Source: Streptococcus sanguinis SK355
Lineage (GTDB): Bacteria; Bacillota; Bacilli; Lactobacillales; Streptococcaceae
Assembly: GCF_000212855.1 (NCBI RefSeq)
Contig: NZ_GL890993.1
Coordinates: 2,159,939 to 2,223,938 of the forward strand
Length of the DNA stretch: 64,000 bases
Direction of reading: 5' to 3'
Shown: one piece after another, positions 1 to 8,661 of the stretch
How positions within the stretch are numbered: position 1 is the first letter of the stretch
Layout of the letters: each line of letters starts with the position of its first letter
Notes under the pieces: generated by a model
The model's input: the letters and a program-made list of their open reading frames with translations, nothing else
Told to the model about the DNA's origin: nothing
Database searches by the model: none
Position numbers and translations under genes: made by a program

Positions 1-1639
1 AGTCAGCATTTTTCAAGCGAATGCCAGTTGCAACATCCACCAAGCTGTCATCTTCTACATTGACTTCCGTCCGTGTATCAGAACTGCTAGAAGTTGCTGA
101 AGAGGAAGAACTGGATGAGCTTTGAGATGAAGAAGAACTGCTAGAATCTTTGTTGGAGCTGGAAGGAGTAGTTTTTGCTGCTTCCTTGATTTTAGCTTCC
201 ATTTCAGCTTCTAGCTCTTTCATTTCCTTAAAGACTTGCGCTGCTCGAGCCTGTGTTTCTTCTGTAACTTTTGCTGAAGAGTCTGGCAGAGCTGCATTGG
301 CTGCATCTAGAGCATTTTGTTCCTCAATAAAGCGAGCTTCCAAAGCCTTCCACTTGTCTTGGACAGAAGTACCAAAGAGGTCCTGATGCTTGGCTGCCAT
401 ATCGTAGATATGAGATGCTACCCAGTACCAAGAGTCTGGACTGTAGCTAGTTGTGTTGACCTTATAAGCATCGTAAGTATCTGTGATATTACCATTATAA
501 GGCAGGTAAGGTGAGAAGCGAGGGCTGCCTACCGCTAGCCACATAGTGCCTCCGCCCATATTGGCTGGAACGCCGTCTTTGAGCTGGAAGATATGAGCTT
601 CCATGACATTCGGATTGCCCAGCGGATATTTGTAAACAGGGTCTGTCGTACCACGTTGTGGCAGCCCCTTACCATCTAGCTCCATTTGGTCCAGCGGTTT
701 GAACTGAGTGCCCTCAAAGCGATTGCGCTGCATGGCCATGACATCTGCTACACTGATCTTTCTGTCTGTGGAGTGCATGAGATCAAAGTAAGAGTCGTTA
801 TAAGACACGGCCGCATTTGGATCCAGACTGGTGATACCTGCCCAGGCACGTGAACGATCTGCCTCTGCCATCGGTGGATTGTAGGACTGAGAAATATGGA
901 ATTTGCCGTCAATTTCTTTATAAGAGTTAGCCTGCTTGGCTACATCCTGAACACCCTTTGAGGCAATAACATTTTCTGTATCGTCAAAGTCAACACTGCC
1001 CAAGAAGAAAGTATTAGGAAAGACCGCATACTTGTCATCTGGGAATTTAATGGCAACATATTGGTGGCCAGATAGGATTTCCATATACCAGACACCAGTC
1101 TTATCAGCAATGGTTATAATATTGCCCTCTGCTGCTCCCTGCTCTCTGACAATCTGCGCCATCAGCTCCACTCCCTGACGGGCTGTCTGAACGTGGGGAA
1201 GAACAACAGTTGTCAGGATAGACTCTGCCAAGCCATTTTCTACATAAGGATCCACCTTTTGAATGGCATCATTAGCCTTGGCAGAAACAGTCGCAGAAAT
1301 CGAAACACCGTACTCATTGAAGCCAACCTCGTCAAAAATACCTTGGGATGGGGTCACATCTGATACCGAGGTATACTTGTAGCTTTCTGCCGGCAGGGTC
1401 CATTCAAAGCCGTTGGTTTCATCGATCAGCTTGGCACCACTCGCATTGGTCTTTCTCGGATGAACCAGAAAGACCTTATTGTGATTGGGCTCCAAGTCCT
1501 CCGTCCGACCGTAAAGCGTCGTACCATCTGCAGTCAGGTCTTTCCCGACAATAAATCCTGTACAGGCTTCAACCACTTGGAAAGGAAAGAGAAAAATGGT
1601 CGAAAGAGCTAGCAAGGAACGAAACAATATTTTTTTCAT
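1..1639 (-). CDS. C69-family dipeptidase, exported (copy 1, C-terminus cut by window edge)
   Basis: The reading frame is open from ATG at 1639 to the window edge without a stop, giving about 546 residues with the C-terminus missing. The N-terminus is a signal peptide ending in EACTGF. Cys26 would become the N-terminal nucleophile after cleavage, as in peptidase family C69 (PepD-like, N-terminal-nucleophile fold), which removes dipeptides from peptides. The protein is closely similar along its length to the product of 2578-4242, including the segments around DPYV, GNIxTIADKTGVWYMEILSGHQY and DPVYKYP. It differs at the C-terminus, which becomes a coil region and then a serine-rich linker (about residues 495-520), as expected for a surface-exposed stalk. 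A ribosome-binding site (AAAGGAGATA) precedes the start. It probably acts on the cell surface or outside the cell in peptide nutrition. The family call is firm; substrate is unknown. Confidence 0.88.
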   Translation of the reverse strand, partial: MKKILFRSLLALSTIFLFPFQVVEACTGFIVGKDLTADGTTLYGRTEDLEPNHNKVFLVHPRKTNASGAKLIDETNGFEWTLPAESYKYTSVSDVTPSQGIFDEVGFNEYGVSISATVSAKANDAIQKVDPYVENGLAESILTTVVLPHVQTARQGVELMAQIVREQGAAEGNIITIADKTGVWYMEILSGHQYVAIKFPDDKYAVFPNTFFLGSVDFDDTENVIASKGVQDVAKQANSYKEIDGKFHISQSYNPPMAEADRSRAWAGITSLDPNAAVSYNDSYFDLMHSTDRKISVADVMAMQRNRFEGTQFKPLDQMELDGKGLPQRGTTDPVYKYPLGNPNVMEAHIFQLKDGVPANMGGGTMWLAVGSPRFSPYLPYNGNITDTYDAYKVNTTSYSPDSWYWVASHIYDMAAKHQDLFGTSVQDKWKALEARFIEEQNALDAANAALPDSSAKVTEETQARAAQVFKEMKELEAEMEAKIKEAAKTTPSSSNKDSSSSSSSQSSSSSSSSATSSSSDTRTEVNVEDDSLVDVATGIRLKNAD

Positions 1640-1693
1640 AAAAATATCTCCTTTGTTTTTTGTAAAAAAATTACAAAATTAAATACTATATTC

Positions 1694-1731
1694 AGTATAG
1701 CCTTTTACTCCAGGTTTTGCAAGCGATTACA
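1694..1731 (-). promoter_or_regulatory. Promoter of C69 copy 1 with overlapping cre-like site
   Basis: On the minus strand TTGCAA (1717-1722), a 17-bp spacer and TATACT (1694-1699) form a good sigma-A promoter. The 14-mer TGCAAGCGATTACA (1718-1731) over the -35 box matches the CcpA cre consensus TGWAARCGYTWNCW at all but two positions. Repression by CcpA in good carbon supply is inferred. The same layout stands upstream of the paralogue at 4242. Confidence 0.65.
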
Positions 1732-1763
1732 AAGCCTTATTTTATAAATATCCTCAAAATTAT

Positions 1764-2585
1764 TTAAATTTCTAAATCTGTCTTTTTCTCCTTCAAAACG
1801 AGGCGGTAGACTTCTATAAAGGTAGCAACGAGAAAGGCAAATAAGAAACCGACAACGATGTTAATCCGATGCTCTGTTTCGAAGAAAGGAGAGTTCCAAA
1901 TAAAGTGATTGGCAACTGTTGACACGACACACCAGAGACCAAAGCGACGGTATTTCTTGTAAGCCGTGGAGAAGAGAAGATAAACCCCAACGGTCACCAC
2001 TGCTGTATAGAGAGTATGTGAAGCCAGTCCGCCAGCAATTCTGCCAACTGCTTCTAAGGAACCACTATATTGTCCTCCGAAAGTCACTCTGGATACATAG
2101 CCAATATCCTCTATGACTTGAAAGCCAAAGCCCGAACTCAGCCCAGCGATTAAGACTGACTGAATATCCTTGCGCCCCAAAATGTAGAGAGCAGCAAAGG
2201 CTGTCAGAGACTTGAAAAATTCCTCTGCAAAAGGAGCTGTCAGTGCATTGGTCCAATCATTGAAAACAGCTGGATCCTTGATAAAGTTAGAGTTAATAAT
2301 ATCAATCAAGCTATTGCCTGCAAAGCTGAGCCAACCAGAGATAAAGGCACCTCCAAAGAGGGCTGTTCCTAGAACGATCATCTCAACCGATAACTTTTTG
2401 GCGAGTTTTTTAATCAAGAAATAGAAAGGCAGGAAAAAGGCAGCTAAAACAGCTAAGTTCAGAACCAAGTCGCGGCCAGCTTCTAAGGTGACTTCCTTTT
2501 CCGCCATGGAGCCTAGCTCAAACTGCAAGCCGATACCGGCTAGGACCAAGTAGATATAGAGAGCAATTCTTCTTGTTTTATTCAT
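1764..2585 (-). CDS. PrsW-family intramembrane metalloprotease
   Basis: This is a 273-residue polytopic membrane protein with the PrsW/CAAX-protease-like signature: EE at residues 121-122 in APFAEEFFK, ED at 159-160 in GFQVIEDIGY, and H190 in GGLASHTLYT. These acidic and histidine residues are the expected metal ligands inside the membrane. PrsW proteins cleave membrane-anchored regulators such as the anti-sigma factor RsiW in Bacillus; the target here is unknown. I chose ATG 2585 over a start 12 codons upstream because AAAAGGAGC lies at proper distance before it. It overlaps the stop of the upstream C69 gene by 8 bp, so the two are probably translationally coupled. It sits between two paralogous C69 dipeptidases. 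Confidence 0.85.
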   Translation of the reverse strand: MNKTRRIALYIYLVLAGIGLQFELGSMAEKEVTLEAGRDLVLNLAVLAAFFLPFYFLIKKLAKKLSVEMIVLGTALFGGAFISGWLSFAGNSLIDIINSNFIKDPAVFNDWTNALTAPFAEEFFKSLTAFAALYILGRKDIQSVLIAGLSSGFGFQVIEDIGYVSRVTFGGQYSGSLEAVGRIAGGLASHTLYTAVVTVGVYLLFSTAYKKYRRFGLWCVVSTVANHFIWNSPFFETEHRINIVVGFLFAFLVATFIEVYRLVLKEKKTDLEI

Positions 2586-4242
2586 GACTGTTTGCTCCTT
2601 TTCTATTTTTTCCTTTGACAAGATAAATGGCTATTCCAATGACAGTCAACACAAAGATGCCTCCTGCAATAGCAATATCGTAGTCAAAATCTTCCAGACG
2701 AATTGTCTCCTCTGTGTCAGAGTCCTCTGACTCCTCAATCTCTTCTAAAGCACTTGTACCATATTCAGCCACAACCTTATCTTCAGCAATCTTTTGAATT
2801 TCCTTAAGACGCTTAAAGACTGAATCCGCTCGCTCCATAGAATATTTTGTTGCTTTCAGACTGGCTTGTTCTGGCTGTTCAGACAGACTAATCTGCTCCT
2901 TGTCATGAGCTGGCTGTTCCTCCATCCATTGGCTTTCCATACGCTCAATTTCACTGCGAATAGAGCCATCTTCAAATAGTTCTGGGTATTTTGCAACCAA
3001 ATCATTGATGCGGCTAACAATCCAATACCAGGAATTCTCATTGTAGGCTGTGCTCATCTCTTGATAAGGCTGAGAGGTATTGCTGATATTGCCATAGTAA
3101 GGGAGGTAGGGCGCATTGCGCGGACTTCCCATGGCTAGCCAAAGAATTCCTCCTCCAGTAGAGGCAGGTAAATTATCCTTGAGCTGGAAGATGTGCGCCT
3201 CCATGACATTTGGATTGGAGATAGGGTATTTATAAACCGGGTCTGCTTTTGTTTTATCAGGAATCCCTTTTCCGTCTAGCTCCATCTGATCTTGCGGTTT
3301 GAAGTCTGTTCCTTCCAAGCGATTGCGCTGCAAGTTCATGGCATCACGCAGACTAAGCTTGTCGCTGGTTGAGTGCATGAGTTCAAAGTATTCATCATCA
3401 TATTGCACATCTGCATTGGGATCCAGCGCCTTGATACCAGACCAAACCCGAGAGCGGTCAGCTTCAGCCAGCGGCGGATTATAGGACTGAGCTACATGAA
3501 AGCTCCCATTGATTTCCTTATAAGTCCCCGCATCACGCGCTGTTTTCTCAAGATCAGCTGAAAGAATCGTGTTTTCACTATCATTTTTATCTACACTGCC
3601 TAGGAAAAATGTATTGGGAAAAACAGCGTATTTGTCATCCGGAAACTTGATGGCAGCGTATTGGTGGCCAGAAAGGATTTCCATATACCATACACCGGTC
3701 TTGTCAGCAATCGTCACAATATTGCCTTCGGCTGCACCTTTTTCTCTGACAATTTTGGCTAGTAGTTCTACCCCTTCTTTGGCTGTTTTCACATGAGGCA
3801 GGACTACAGAAGTTAAAGCAGATTCAGCGATACCGTCCTTAACATAAGGGTCTACTTTTTGAATATCATCATTAGCACTGGCTGAGACTGTCGCAGATAT
3901 AGAAACGCCTTCCTCATTAAAACCGGCCTCATCGAAAACTCCCTGCTCTGGTGTCACATCCGGTACCGCCGTATACTTGTAGCTAACAGCTGGCAAATCA
4001 AAGCTAAAGCCATTGGTTTCATCTACGAATTGATCACCAGCCTTGTTATACTTGCGCTCCCGTACCACAAAATTCTTGTTGTGGTTGGGTTCCAGGTCCT
4101 CTGTTCGACCATAGAGAGTCGAACCATCCGTCGTCAAATCCTTCCCAATAATAAAGCCTGTACAGGCTGAGACAGCCTGAAAAGGGAAGAGTGTAAGCAG
4201 CATCAAGGCTGGAATAGCCCAACTGAAAAATTTCTTTTTCAT
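2578..4242 (-). CDS. C69-family dipeptidase, membrane-anchored (copy 2)
   Basis: The product has 554 residues. A signal peptide ends in VSACTGF, with Cys27 as the probable N-terminal nucleophile of the C69 peptidase fold. The catalytic domain fills about residues 27-440. After a charged linker there is one transmembrane segment (about 525-545) followed by a basic tail (KGKNRKG), so the enzyme is likely tethered to the outer face of the membrane, unlike the serine-rich tail of copy 1. The family hydrolyses dipeptides, often with broad specificity. The gene is followed with overlap by the PrsW-like gene and then copy 1, which suggests duplication around the PrsW gene. The ribosome-binding site is AAAGGAGAAACTG before ATG. 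A role in peptide use is inferred. Confidence 0.88.
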   Translation of the reverse strand: MKKKFFSWAIPALMLLTLFPFQAVSACTGFIIGKDLTTDGSTLYGRTEDLEPNHNKNFVVRERKYNKAGDQFVDETNGFSFDLPAVSYKYTAVPDVTPEQGVFDEAGFNEEGVSISATVSASANDDIQKVDPYVKDGIAESALTSVVLPHVKTAKEGVELLAKIVREKGAAEGNIVTIADKTGVWYMEILSGHQYAAIKFPDDKYAVFPNTFFLGSVDKNDSENTILSADLEKTARDAGTYKEINGSFHVAQSYNPPLAEADRSRVWSGIKALDPNADVQYDDEYFELMHSTSDKLSLRDAMNLQRNRLEGTDFKPQDQMELDGKGIPDKTKADPVYKYPISNPNVMEAHIFQLKDNLPASTGGGILWLAMGSPRNAPYLPYYGNISNTSQPYQEMSTAYNENSWYWIVSRINDLVAKYPELFEDGSIRSEIERMESQWMEEQPAHDKEQISLSEQPEQASLKATKYSMERADSVFKRLKEIQKIAEDKVVAEYGTSALEEIEESEDSDTEETIRLEDFDYDIAIAGGIFVLTVIGIAIYLVKGKNRKGANSHE

Positions 4243-4289
4243 CAGTTTCTCCTTTGTATATTAATTGATAAAATATTTATCGCATATTT

Positions 4290-4327
4290 AGTATACTATT
4301 CTCTTACTATGGTTGCAAGCGTTTCCA
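4290..4327 (-). promoter_or_regulatory. Promoter of C69 copy 2 with overlapping cre-like site
   Basis: TTGCAA (4313-4318), a 17-bp spacer and TATACT (4290-4295) on the minus strand. The cre-like 14-mer TGCAAGCGTTTCCA (4314-4327) has one mismatch to TGWAARCGYTWNCW and covers the -35 box, the usual place for CcpA repression. Confidence 0.7.
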
Positions 4328-4460
4328 AGATCTCTTCTACTGCCTAAAATGAATAAATTCCCCTAGGAAAAAATTACTCTAGCTCTATACCTAGCAGCCC
4401 CACCAAGTCTCTTGTATAAATTTCCATAGATTTATATCAAGCTGTATAAAAATTTTTTTG

Positions 4461-4493
4461 TAAAAGAAAAAGCCAGATAAAATCTGACTTTAA
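4461..4493 (-). terminator. Rho-independent terminator after pepO
   Basis: On the minus strand AAAGTCAGAT pairs with ATCTGGCTTT (one G-U pair) and is followed by TTTCTTTT. It lies about 150 bp past the pepO stop. Confidence 0.7.
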
Positions 4494-4540
4494 AGACACG
4501 TGGCTGCGGAGGCACAACCCGCAGCCGCGCAAGTGTCGCA
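4494..4540. other. GC-rich nested hairpin between pepO and the C69 gene
   Basis: GGCTGCGG (4502-4509) pairs perfectly with CCGCAGCC (4519-4526). An outer GACAC (4495-4499) pairs with GTGTC (4533-4537). The stem is much richer in GC than its surroundings and has no T-run of its own. It lies inside the pepO 3' untranslated region. The rest of the 4243-4643 gap holds the dipeptidase promoter, the pepO terminator and a weaker hairpin near 4554-4580; I see no gene there. Confidence 0.5.
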
Positions 4541-4643
4541 GGAAAGAATGGATAGGAGAAAAAGAACGAACTTCTCTCCTATTACCAAACTGGTTGTGCT
4601 TCATAGCTTAGATTATTTTACCGTCTTCTCTAGACAAGCAATC

Positions 4644-6659
4644 TCACCATACGCTGACCCGCTTATCTGGAGCCAGATACATGGCATCGCCTTCTTTGAT
4701 TTCTGGATAAGTTTCATAGAAGGCCTCTACATTTTTAAGTTGCTGGTTGACCCGCAGCTCAGCAGGAGCATGGACATCTACCTTCAGGAGAAGTTGGTTA
4801 AATTGCAGACTGGCCTTGCTTCTCCAGATATTGGCATAGTTTTCAAAGTAATTCTTCAAGTCTGCATCTGGATATTTCTTTTTAACGACTTCTAGAGTAG
4901 CTGAAAGTCCACCCGCATCGGCTACATTTTCTGTTACCGTAAGCTTGCCATTGACCTTGCCGCCGTAGATTTCAATACCATCCCACTGCTTGGTAACAGC
5001 TTCAATTTTCTTGTCAAAAGCTTTCTTATCTGCTTCTGTCCACCAATTGTTCAAATTCCCCTCTTCATCAAAGTTTGCACCGTTTGAGTCGAAGGCGTGA
5101 GTAATCTCATGACCAATAACCATACCGATACCGCCGTAGTTCTTTTCCATCTCTTGCTTAACATCAAAGAATGGATTCTGCAGGATTGCGGCCGGGAAGT
5201 TGATACTGTTATTTTCCTGTGAGTAGTAAGCGTTGATATCATAGGAAGGCATCACCCACTCAGTCTTGTCTACTGGCTCAGAGAAGTGCTCAACATCATA
5301 TTGATTTTTTGCCTGACTCAAAGCAATTGCATTTTCAAAGAAGGATTTCTTGTCGTCCACTTTCAAGGCCTTAGTCACTTCGCGAACTTTTTCAGGATAG
5401 CCGATATAGAGTTTCATGGTATCCAGCTTCTTGACTGCTTTCTGCTTGGTTTCTTCTGACAGCCATTCGTTTTTCAACATACGTTCCCGATAGACTTCCT
5501 TGATATCCTTGACCATTTGGGTCACTTCTTGCTTGGCTTCCTCACCGAAATATTTGCGTCCATAGTAAAGACTGAAGACATCTGAAAAAGTTCCTGTTGT
5601 CAGATCGTATGCTGCATCTTCTTTTGAAGTTGCTTCCTTAGTACCTTGCAAGGATTTTTGGTACTCTGCAAAAATCAGCCGATAGTCATCAGTTAGAAAA
5701 CTAGATGCTGATGCTGCCTGCTTCACAAGCATCCAAGATTTGAGCTTGCCAAAGTTCTTGTCGTTGACTACCTTGGCAAAATTTTCATAATACTTAGGAT
5801 TAGGAACATTGACATCACCCACTTCCTGGCCTAGATAGTCCTTGATAATATCGTGAAACTTAAAGGTATCAGAGTAGGCATTGATGTCTTCTGCCGTCTT
5901 AGGATGGTGAAGGTTTTTAATTTCCGAAGCTTCTTCATTGCTTTGGGCATACTTGGCCAATTCTCCATCAAATTCTAAAGCTTCTTTGACGATCTTTTCG
6001 CTGTCTTTTTCACTGTAGCCCAGCTTTTGAAAGGCTTCTTTGAATGCTTTTTCCAGCGGATCCATCATCCTTTTCTTAGCACCTTCATCTTCATAGTAGC
6101 TCTTATCCGGCAGCATAAGACTTGGACTGGACAAATTCACTTGTTTCTGATTGGTATTTTCCAGGTTAGAACTAATTTCAAGGGTAAACGGCAGTGCTAG
6201 ACCACGCTTTTCCCAGTCAACAGCCTTGCTAGCCAGGTCCTTCAGGTCGGACAAATCTTCAATTTCCTTGAGATAGGACTTGAGAGGGGCTAGGCCATCC
6301 TTTTCCCGCTGCTTGAAGTCAGTAGCCTGCTGGTAGTATTTAATAAACTCGGGCATGCCTTCAATCGTTGACTCTTCTTTACCAGAGACTAGATTTTTGA
6401 CATCTGCCTTCATCTTATCCTTGACCTGCTCGTTCAGCTCATAAAACACACCATTAGACGGCTGGTCGCTAGGGATCTCTGCCTTTTCCAGCCATTTTTT
6501 ATTGATGGCTTGATAGTAATTGGTCCTCACTGTGGCATTCTTATCGACCGGTGTCTCTTGAGGGACAAAGGTCTTATAAGCCAAGTAGCCACCGGCAGCC
6601 AAGATTAGGCCGGTCACAGTCAAAGTAGAAGTTAGAATGATTTTCGTTCTTTTCTTCAT
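4644..6659 (-). CDS. pepO: Endopeptidase PepO (M13 neprilysin family)
   Basis: A 671-residue M13 zinc metallopeptidase. HEITH (His517, Glu518, His521) gives two zinc ligands and the catalytic Glu. ENVAD (Glu577) gives the third ligand. The product ends in VSVW, corresponding to the conserved CxxW end of M13 enzymes. An N-terminal transmembrane segment (about residues 6-28) suggests a membrane-anchored enzyme with the catalytic domain outside. Relatives cleave oligopeptides up to about 30 residues; in pneumococcus PepO is also reported as a surface adhesin binding plasminogen and fibronectin. I chose ATG 6659 rather than an ATG 18 codons upstream because AAGGAGGAACTC precedes it. The gene stands alone with its own terminator. 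Confidence 0.93.
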   Translation of the reverse strand: MKKRTKIILTSTLTVTGLILAAGGYLAYKTFVPQETPVDKNATVRTNYYQAINKKWLEKAEIPSDQPSNGVFYELNEQVKDKMKADVKNLVSGKEESTIEGMPEFIKYYQQATDFKQREKDGLAPLKSYLKEIEDLSDLKDLASKAVDWEKRGLALPFTLEISSNLENTNQKQVNLSSPSLMLPDKSYYEDEGAKKRMMDPLEKAFKEAFQKLGYSEKDSEKIVKEALEFDGELAKYAQSNEEASEIKNLHHPKTAEDINAYSDTFKFHDIIKDYLGQEVGDVNVPNPKYYENFAKVVNDKNFGKLKSWMLVKQAASASSFLTDDYRLIFAEYQKSLQGTKEATSKEDAAYDLTTGTFSDVFSLYYGRKYFGEEAKQEVTQMVKDIKEVYRERMLKNEWLSEETKQKAVKKLDTMKLYIGYPEKVREVTKALKVDDKKSFFENAIALSQAKNQYDVEHFSEPVDKTEWVMPSYDINAYYSQENNSINFPAAILQNPFFDVKQEMEKNYGGIGMVIGHEITHAFDSNGANFDEEGNLNNWWTEADKKAFDKKIEAVTKQWDGIEIYGGKVNGKLTVTENVADAGGLSATLEVVKKKYPDADLKNYFENYANIWRSKASLQFNQLLLKVDVHAPAELRVNQQLKNVEAFYETYPEIKEGDAMYLAPDKRVSVW

Positions 6660-7135
6660 GAGTTCCTCCTTATATATTAAGTAAAATATAATTGACTTTT
6701 TTATTTTACTCATTTACTTTAACATATTCTTTTTTCCTCGTCAACAAAAAACTGAAGGTCTGGAAAAATTTGCCGCAAGAGAAGAGAATAAGGTCTTTCA
6801 GTCTGCTTTTAAAAGTGATCTGGTCTAGAGTCACACTTAAAAAACTAAAGTTTTCTACCAGCTGTCCTGTTGCTTCCAGCACTTTTCTCTCCCCCTTGCA
6901 CTTTCTAGTATAACGACCAAACTTCAGATATTTCTCAAGAAATTCTAAAATATTTCTAAAGTTTTTTACCAAAATAAAAAAGACTGGGACAAAAATGCCT
7001 CAGTCTAGCTTTATTATGTTCAAAAAATATTGAGGCTGAGACATTTTAAATTGTCTCCCAGACCTTTTAAACCAGAACCTCAAAATAAGTGAGCCAAGCT
7101 AAATTTCCAAAAATTAACTTCTATCCTACCACCAT
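6660..7135. other. Intergenic region between tehB and pepO
   Basis: No convincing gene. It contains the tehB terminator and, at about 7027-7070, a second imperfect hairpin built from the same CTGGGACA/TCTCAGCC-type words that often fill streptococcal intergenic regions. An 88-codon minus-strand frame (6706-6972) has no ribosome-binding site or recognisable content and is not called. Confidence 0.5.
6975..7006 (-). terminator. Terminator downstream of tehB
   Basis: Minus strand: GACTGAGG, a loop containing CATTTTTGT, then CCCAGTC and a T-run (TTTTTTATTTT). Confidence 0.6.
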
Positions 7136-7999
7136 CTACTGAATCTTTTTAGCTAGCATAGTCGCAAAGCGCAGCTGAATTCGATTGCCATTTTCATCAC
7201 GGCGATGGAGGTGCCCAGGATTTTCATTATACTTAACTAGCTCCCAGTCTTTATAATAGTCAGCAAGCTCGCCGTCCTTAAAAGCAAAAGGAAAAGGCAC
7301 GGTGCAAGGAAAGTCCTCTGTATCCATAGCACAGACGATGAGATTATAGCCGCCAAGCGCTGTGTACTCTTGCATATTGCGGATAATATCCGGAATCCGC
7401 TCCGCCTGCAAGAACATCAGGACAACAGTGGAAATGATCAAATCATAAGTCTGAGTCAGATTAGCTGAGTTGATGTCGTAGCTACCCACTGGCAGATCTA
7501 AATCCTCCTGCTCCACAATGCCACGTAGGATCTCCAGTGCCAGCTCATTCTGATCTACGGCCGTTACTTCAAAGCCCTGCTTGGCCAGAAAGAGAGCATT
7601 ACGGCCTTGACCACAGCCTAAATCAAGCGCCCGCCCTGGTCGGACTGTTTGCAGGGCTTCCAAAACCTCTGAGTGAACGGGATTGCTGCCGTATTTCTTA
7701 GGGAAATAATCCTCAGGTCGGCAGTAAAACTCCAAATACCACTCCAAATCATTCGTCAGAGCTTCGACCCGATGCCAAGCTTGGGGCTGGGCAAAAGGAT
7801 TGTCCTGACCAGCTTCAAAGATGTGCTCAGCCAGCTCCTCACCTTCCTTTGACATCTCGATAAACTTAAGTCGTCCCTTAAGAACCGTGATTTTTCCCCA
7901 AGTGCCCTCTTTGGTATTGTGCTTTCTCTTTACTGTCTCTGGCATCGTCTCTGCCGTCCACAGCGGCATGCGTTTATAGGCTAGCAATTCTTCTGTCAT
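7136..7999 (-). CDS. tehB: TehB-like SAM-dependent methyltransferase
   Basis: A 287-residue protein. The N-terminal ~90 residues match the domain (DUF1971-like) found before the methyltransferase in longer TehB proteins. The Rossmann methyltransferase follows, with the SAM-binding motif ALDLGCGQGRNA at about 124-135. TehB methylates tellurite and related oxyanions using S-adenosylmethionine, and detoxifies them in the cytoplasm. The start at 7999 is chosen over one 26 codons upstream because the extra residues are not typical of the family and AAAGGA lies just upstream of 7999. It sits at the end of the rnr-smpB cluster, as in pneumococcus, but a terminator lies between smpB and it, so it may have its own promoter. 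The natural substrate in streptococci is not known. Confidence 0.88.
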   Translation of the reverse strand: MTEELLAYKRMPLWTAETMPETVKRKHNTKEGTWGKITVLKGRLKFIEMSKEGEELAEHIFEAGQDNPFAQPQAWHRVEALTNDLEWYLEFYCRPEDYFPKKYGSNPVHSEVLEALQTVRPGRALDLGCGQGRNALFLAKQGFEVTAVDQNELALEILRGIVEQEDLDLPVGSYDINSANLTQTYDLIISTVVLMFLQAERIPDIIRNMQEYTALGGYNLIVCAMDTEDFPCTVPFPFAFKDGELADYYKDWELVKYNENPGHLHRRDENGNRIQLRFATMLAKKIQ

Positions 8000-8169
8000 A
8001 AAAAATCCTTTCTCTGAAAGCAAAGCTCCGAATAATCTAACTGTCTTTATCATACTCGAAAAGAACCGACTTGACAAGTGGCAAAGTGGCCAGAACTTTT
8101 TTGTTTGGTAATTTCGACAACGAACAATTTAAGATGGCTACTGTAGATGAGAATCACTAATATAAACCT

Positions 8170-8193
8170 AAAAAAGACCGGTCGCCCAGTCTT
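8170..8193 (-). terminator. Terminator immediately after smpB
   Basis: Minus strand: AAGACTGGG, loop CGA, CCGGTCTT and then TTTT. It begins right after the smpB TGA stop (8194-8196). Confidence 0.75.
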
Positions 8194-8661
8194 TCATCTT
8201 GTATTAAAGTTCTTCATTTGTCTTGCAATGTCGCGGTTTTGCTCGCGGCGTTTGATGGACTCGCGCTTGTCATAGTCGTGCTTCCCTTTGGCTAAGCCCA
8301 GTAGGAGCTTGGCATAGCCGTCCTTGAGATAGACCTTGAGCGGCACCAGTGTCATCCCAGTTCCCTTGGTCTCCTGCTCCAGCTTTTGGATCTGCTTCTT
8401 ATGCAGCAGCAGCTTTCTGCGGCGCTCAGGCTCTTGATTCCAGATATTGCCCTCTTCATAAGGCGCGATATGGACATTGCTGAGCCAGGCCTCGCCGTTC
8501 TTGATCTGGGCAAAGCCGTCTTTGAGATTGATACGAGCAGCCCGGACGCTCTTGATTTCCGTCCCCGTCAGCACCATGCCCGCCTCGATGGTATCCACGA
8601 TGGTATAGTCGTGTCTGGCCTTTTTATTTTGCGCGACGACCTTTCCTTCTCCCTTTGCCAT
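8194..8661 (-). CDS. smpB: SsrA-binding protein SmpB
   Basis: 155 residues, the normal length. SmpB binds tmRNA and delivers it to stalled ribosomes for trans-translation. Family features are visible: GTEIKSVR and the long basic C-terminal tail ([19 protein letters not shown]) that enters the mRNA channel. The 5' end lies inside the 3' end of rnr (38-bp overlap, different frame), so translation is probably coupled. RNase R degrades aberrant mRNAs in trans-translation, so the adjacency is functional as well as conserved. The ribosome-binding site AAGGAG precedes the ATG. Confidence 0.97.
   Translation of the reverse strand: MAKGEGKVVAQNKKARHDYTIVDTIEAGMVLTGTEIKSVRAARINLKDGFAQIKNGEAWLSNVHIAPYEEGNIWNQEPERRRKLLLHKKQIQKLEQETKGTGMTLVPLKVYLKDGYAKLLLGLAKGKHDYDKRESIKRREQNRDIARQMKNFNTR

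Noticed and set aside
6706-6972. 88-codon minus-strand frame between tehB and pepO
   Set aside because: Starts at TTG with no ribosome-binding site, overlaps terminator sequence and has no recognisable domain.
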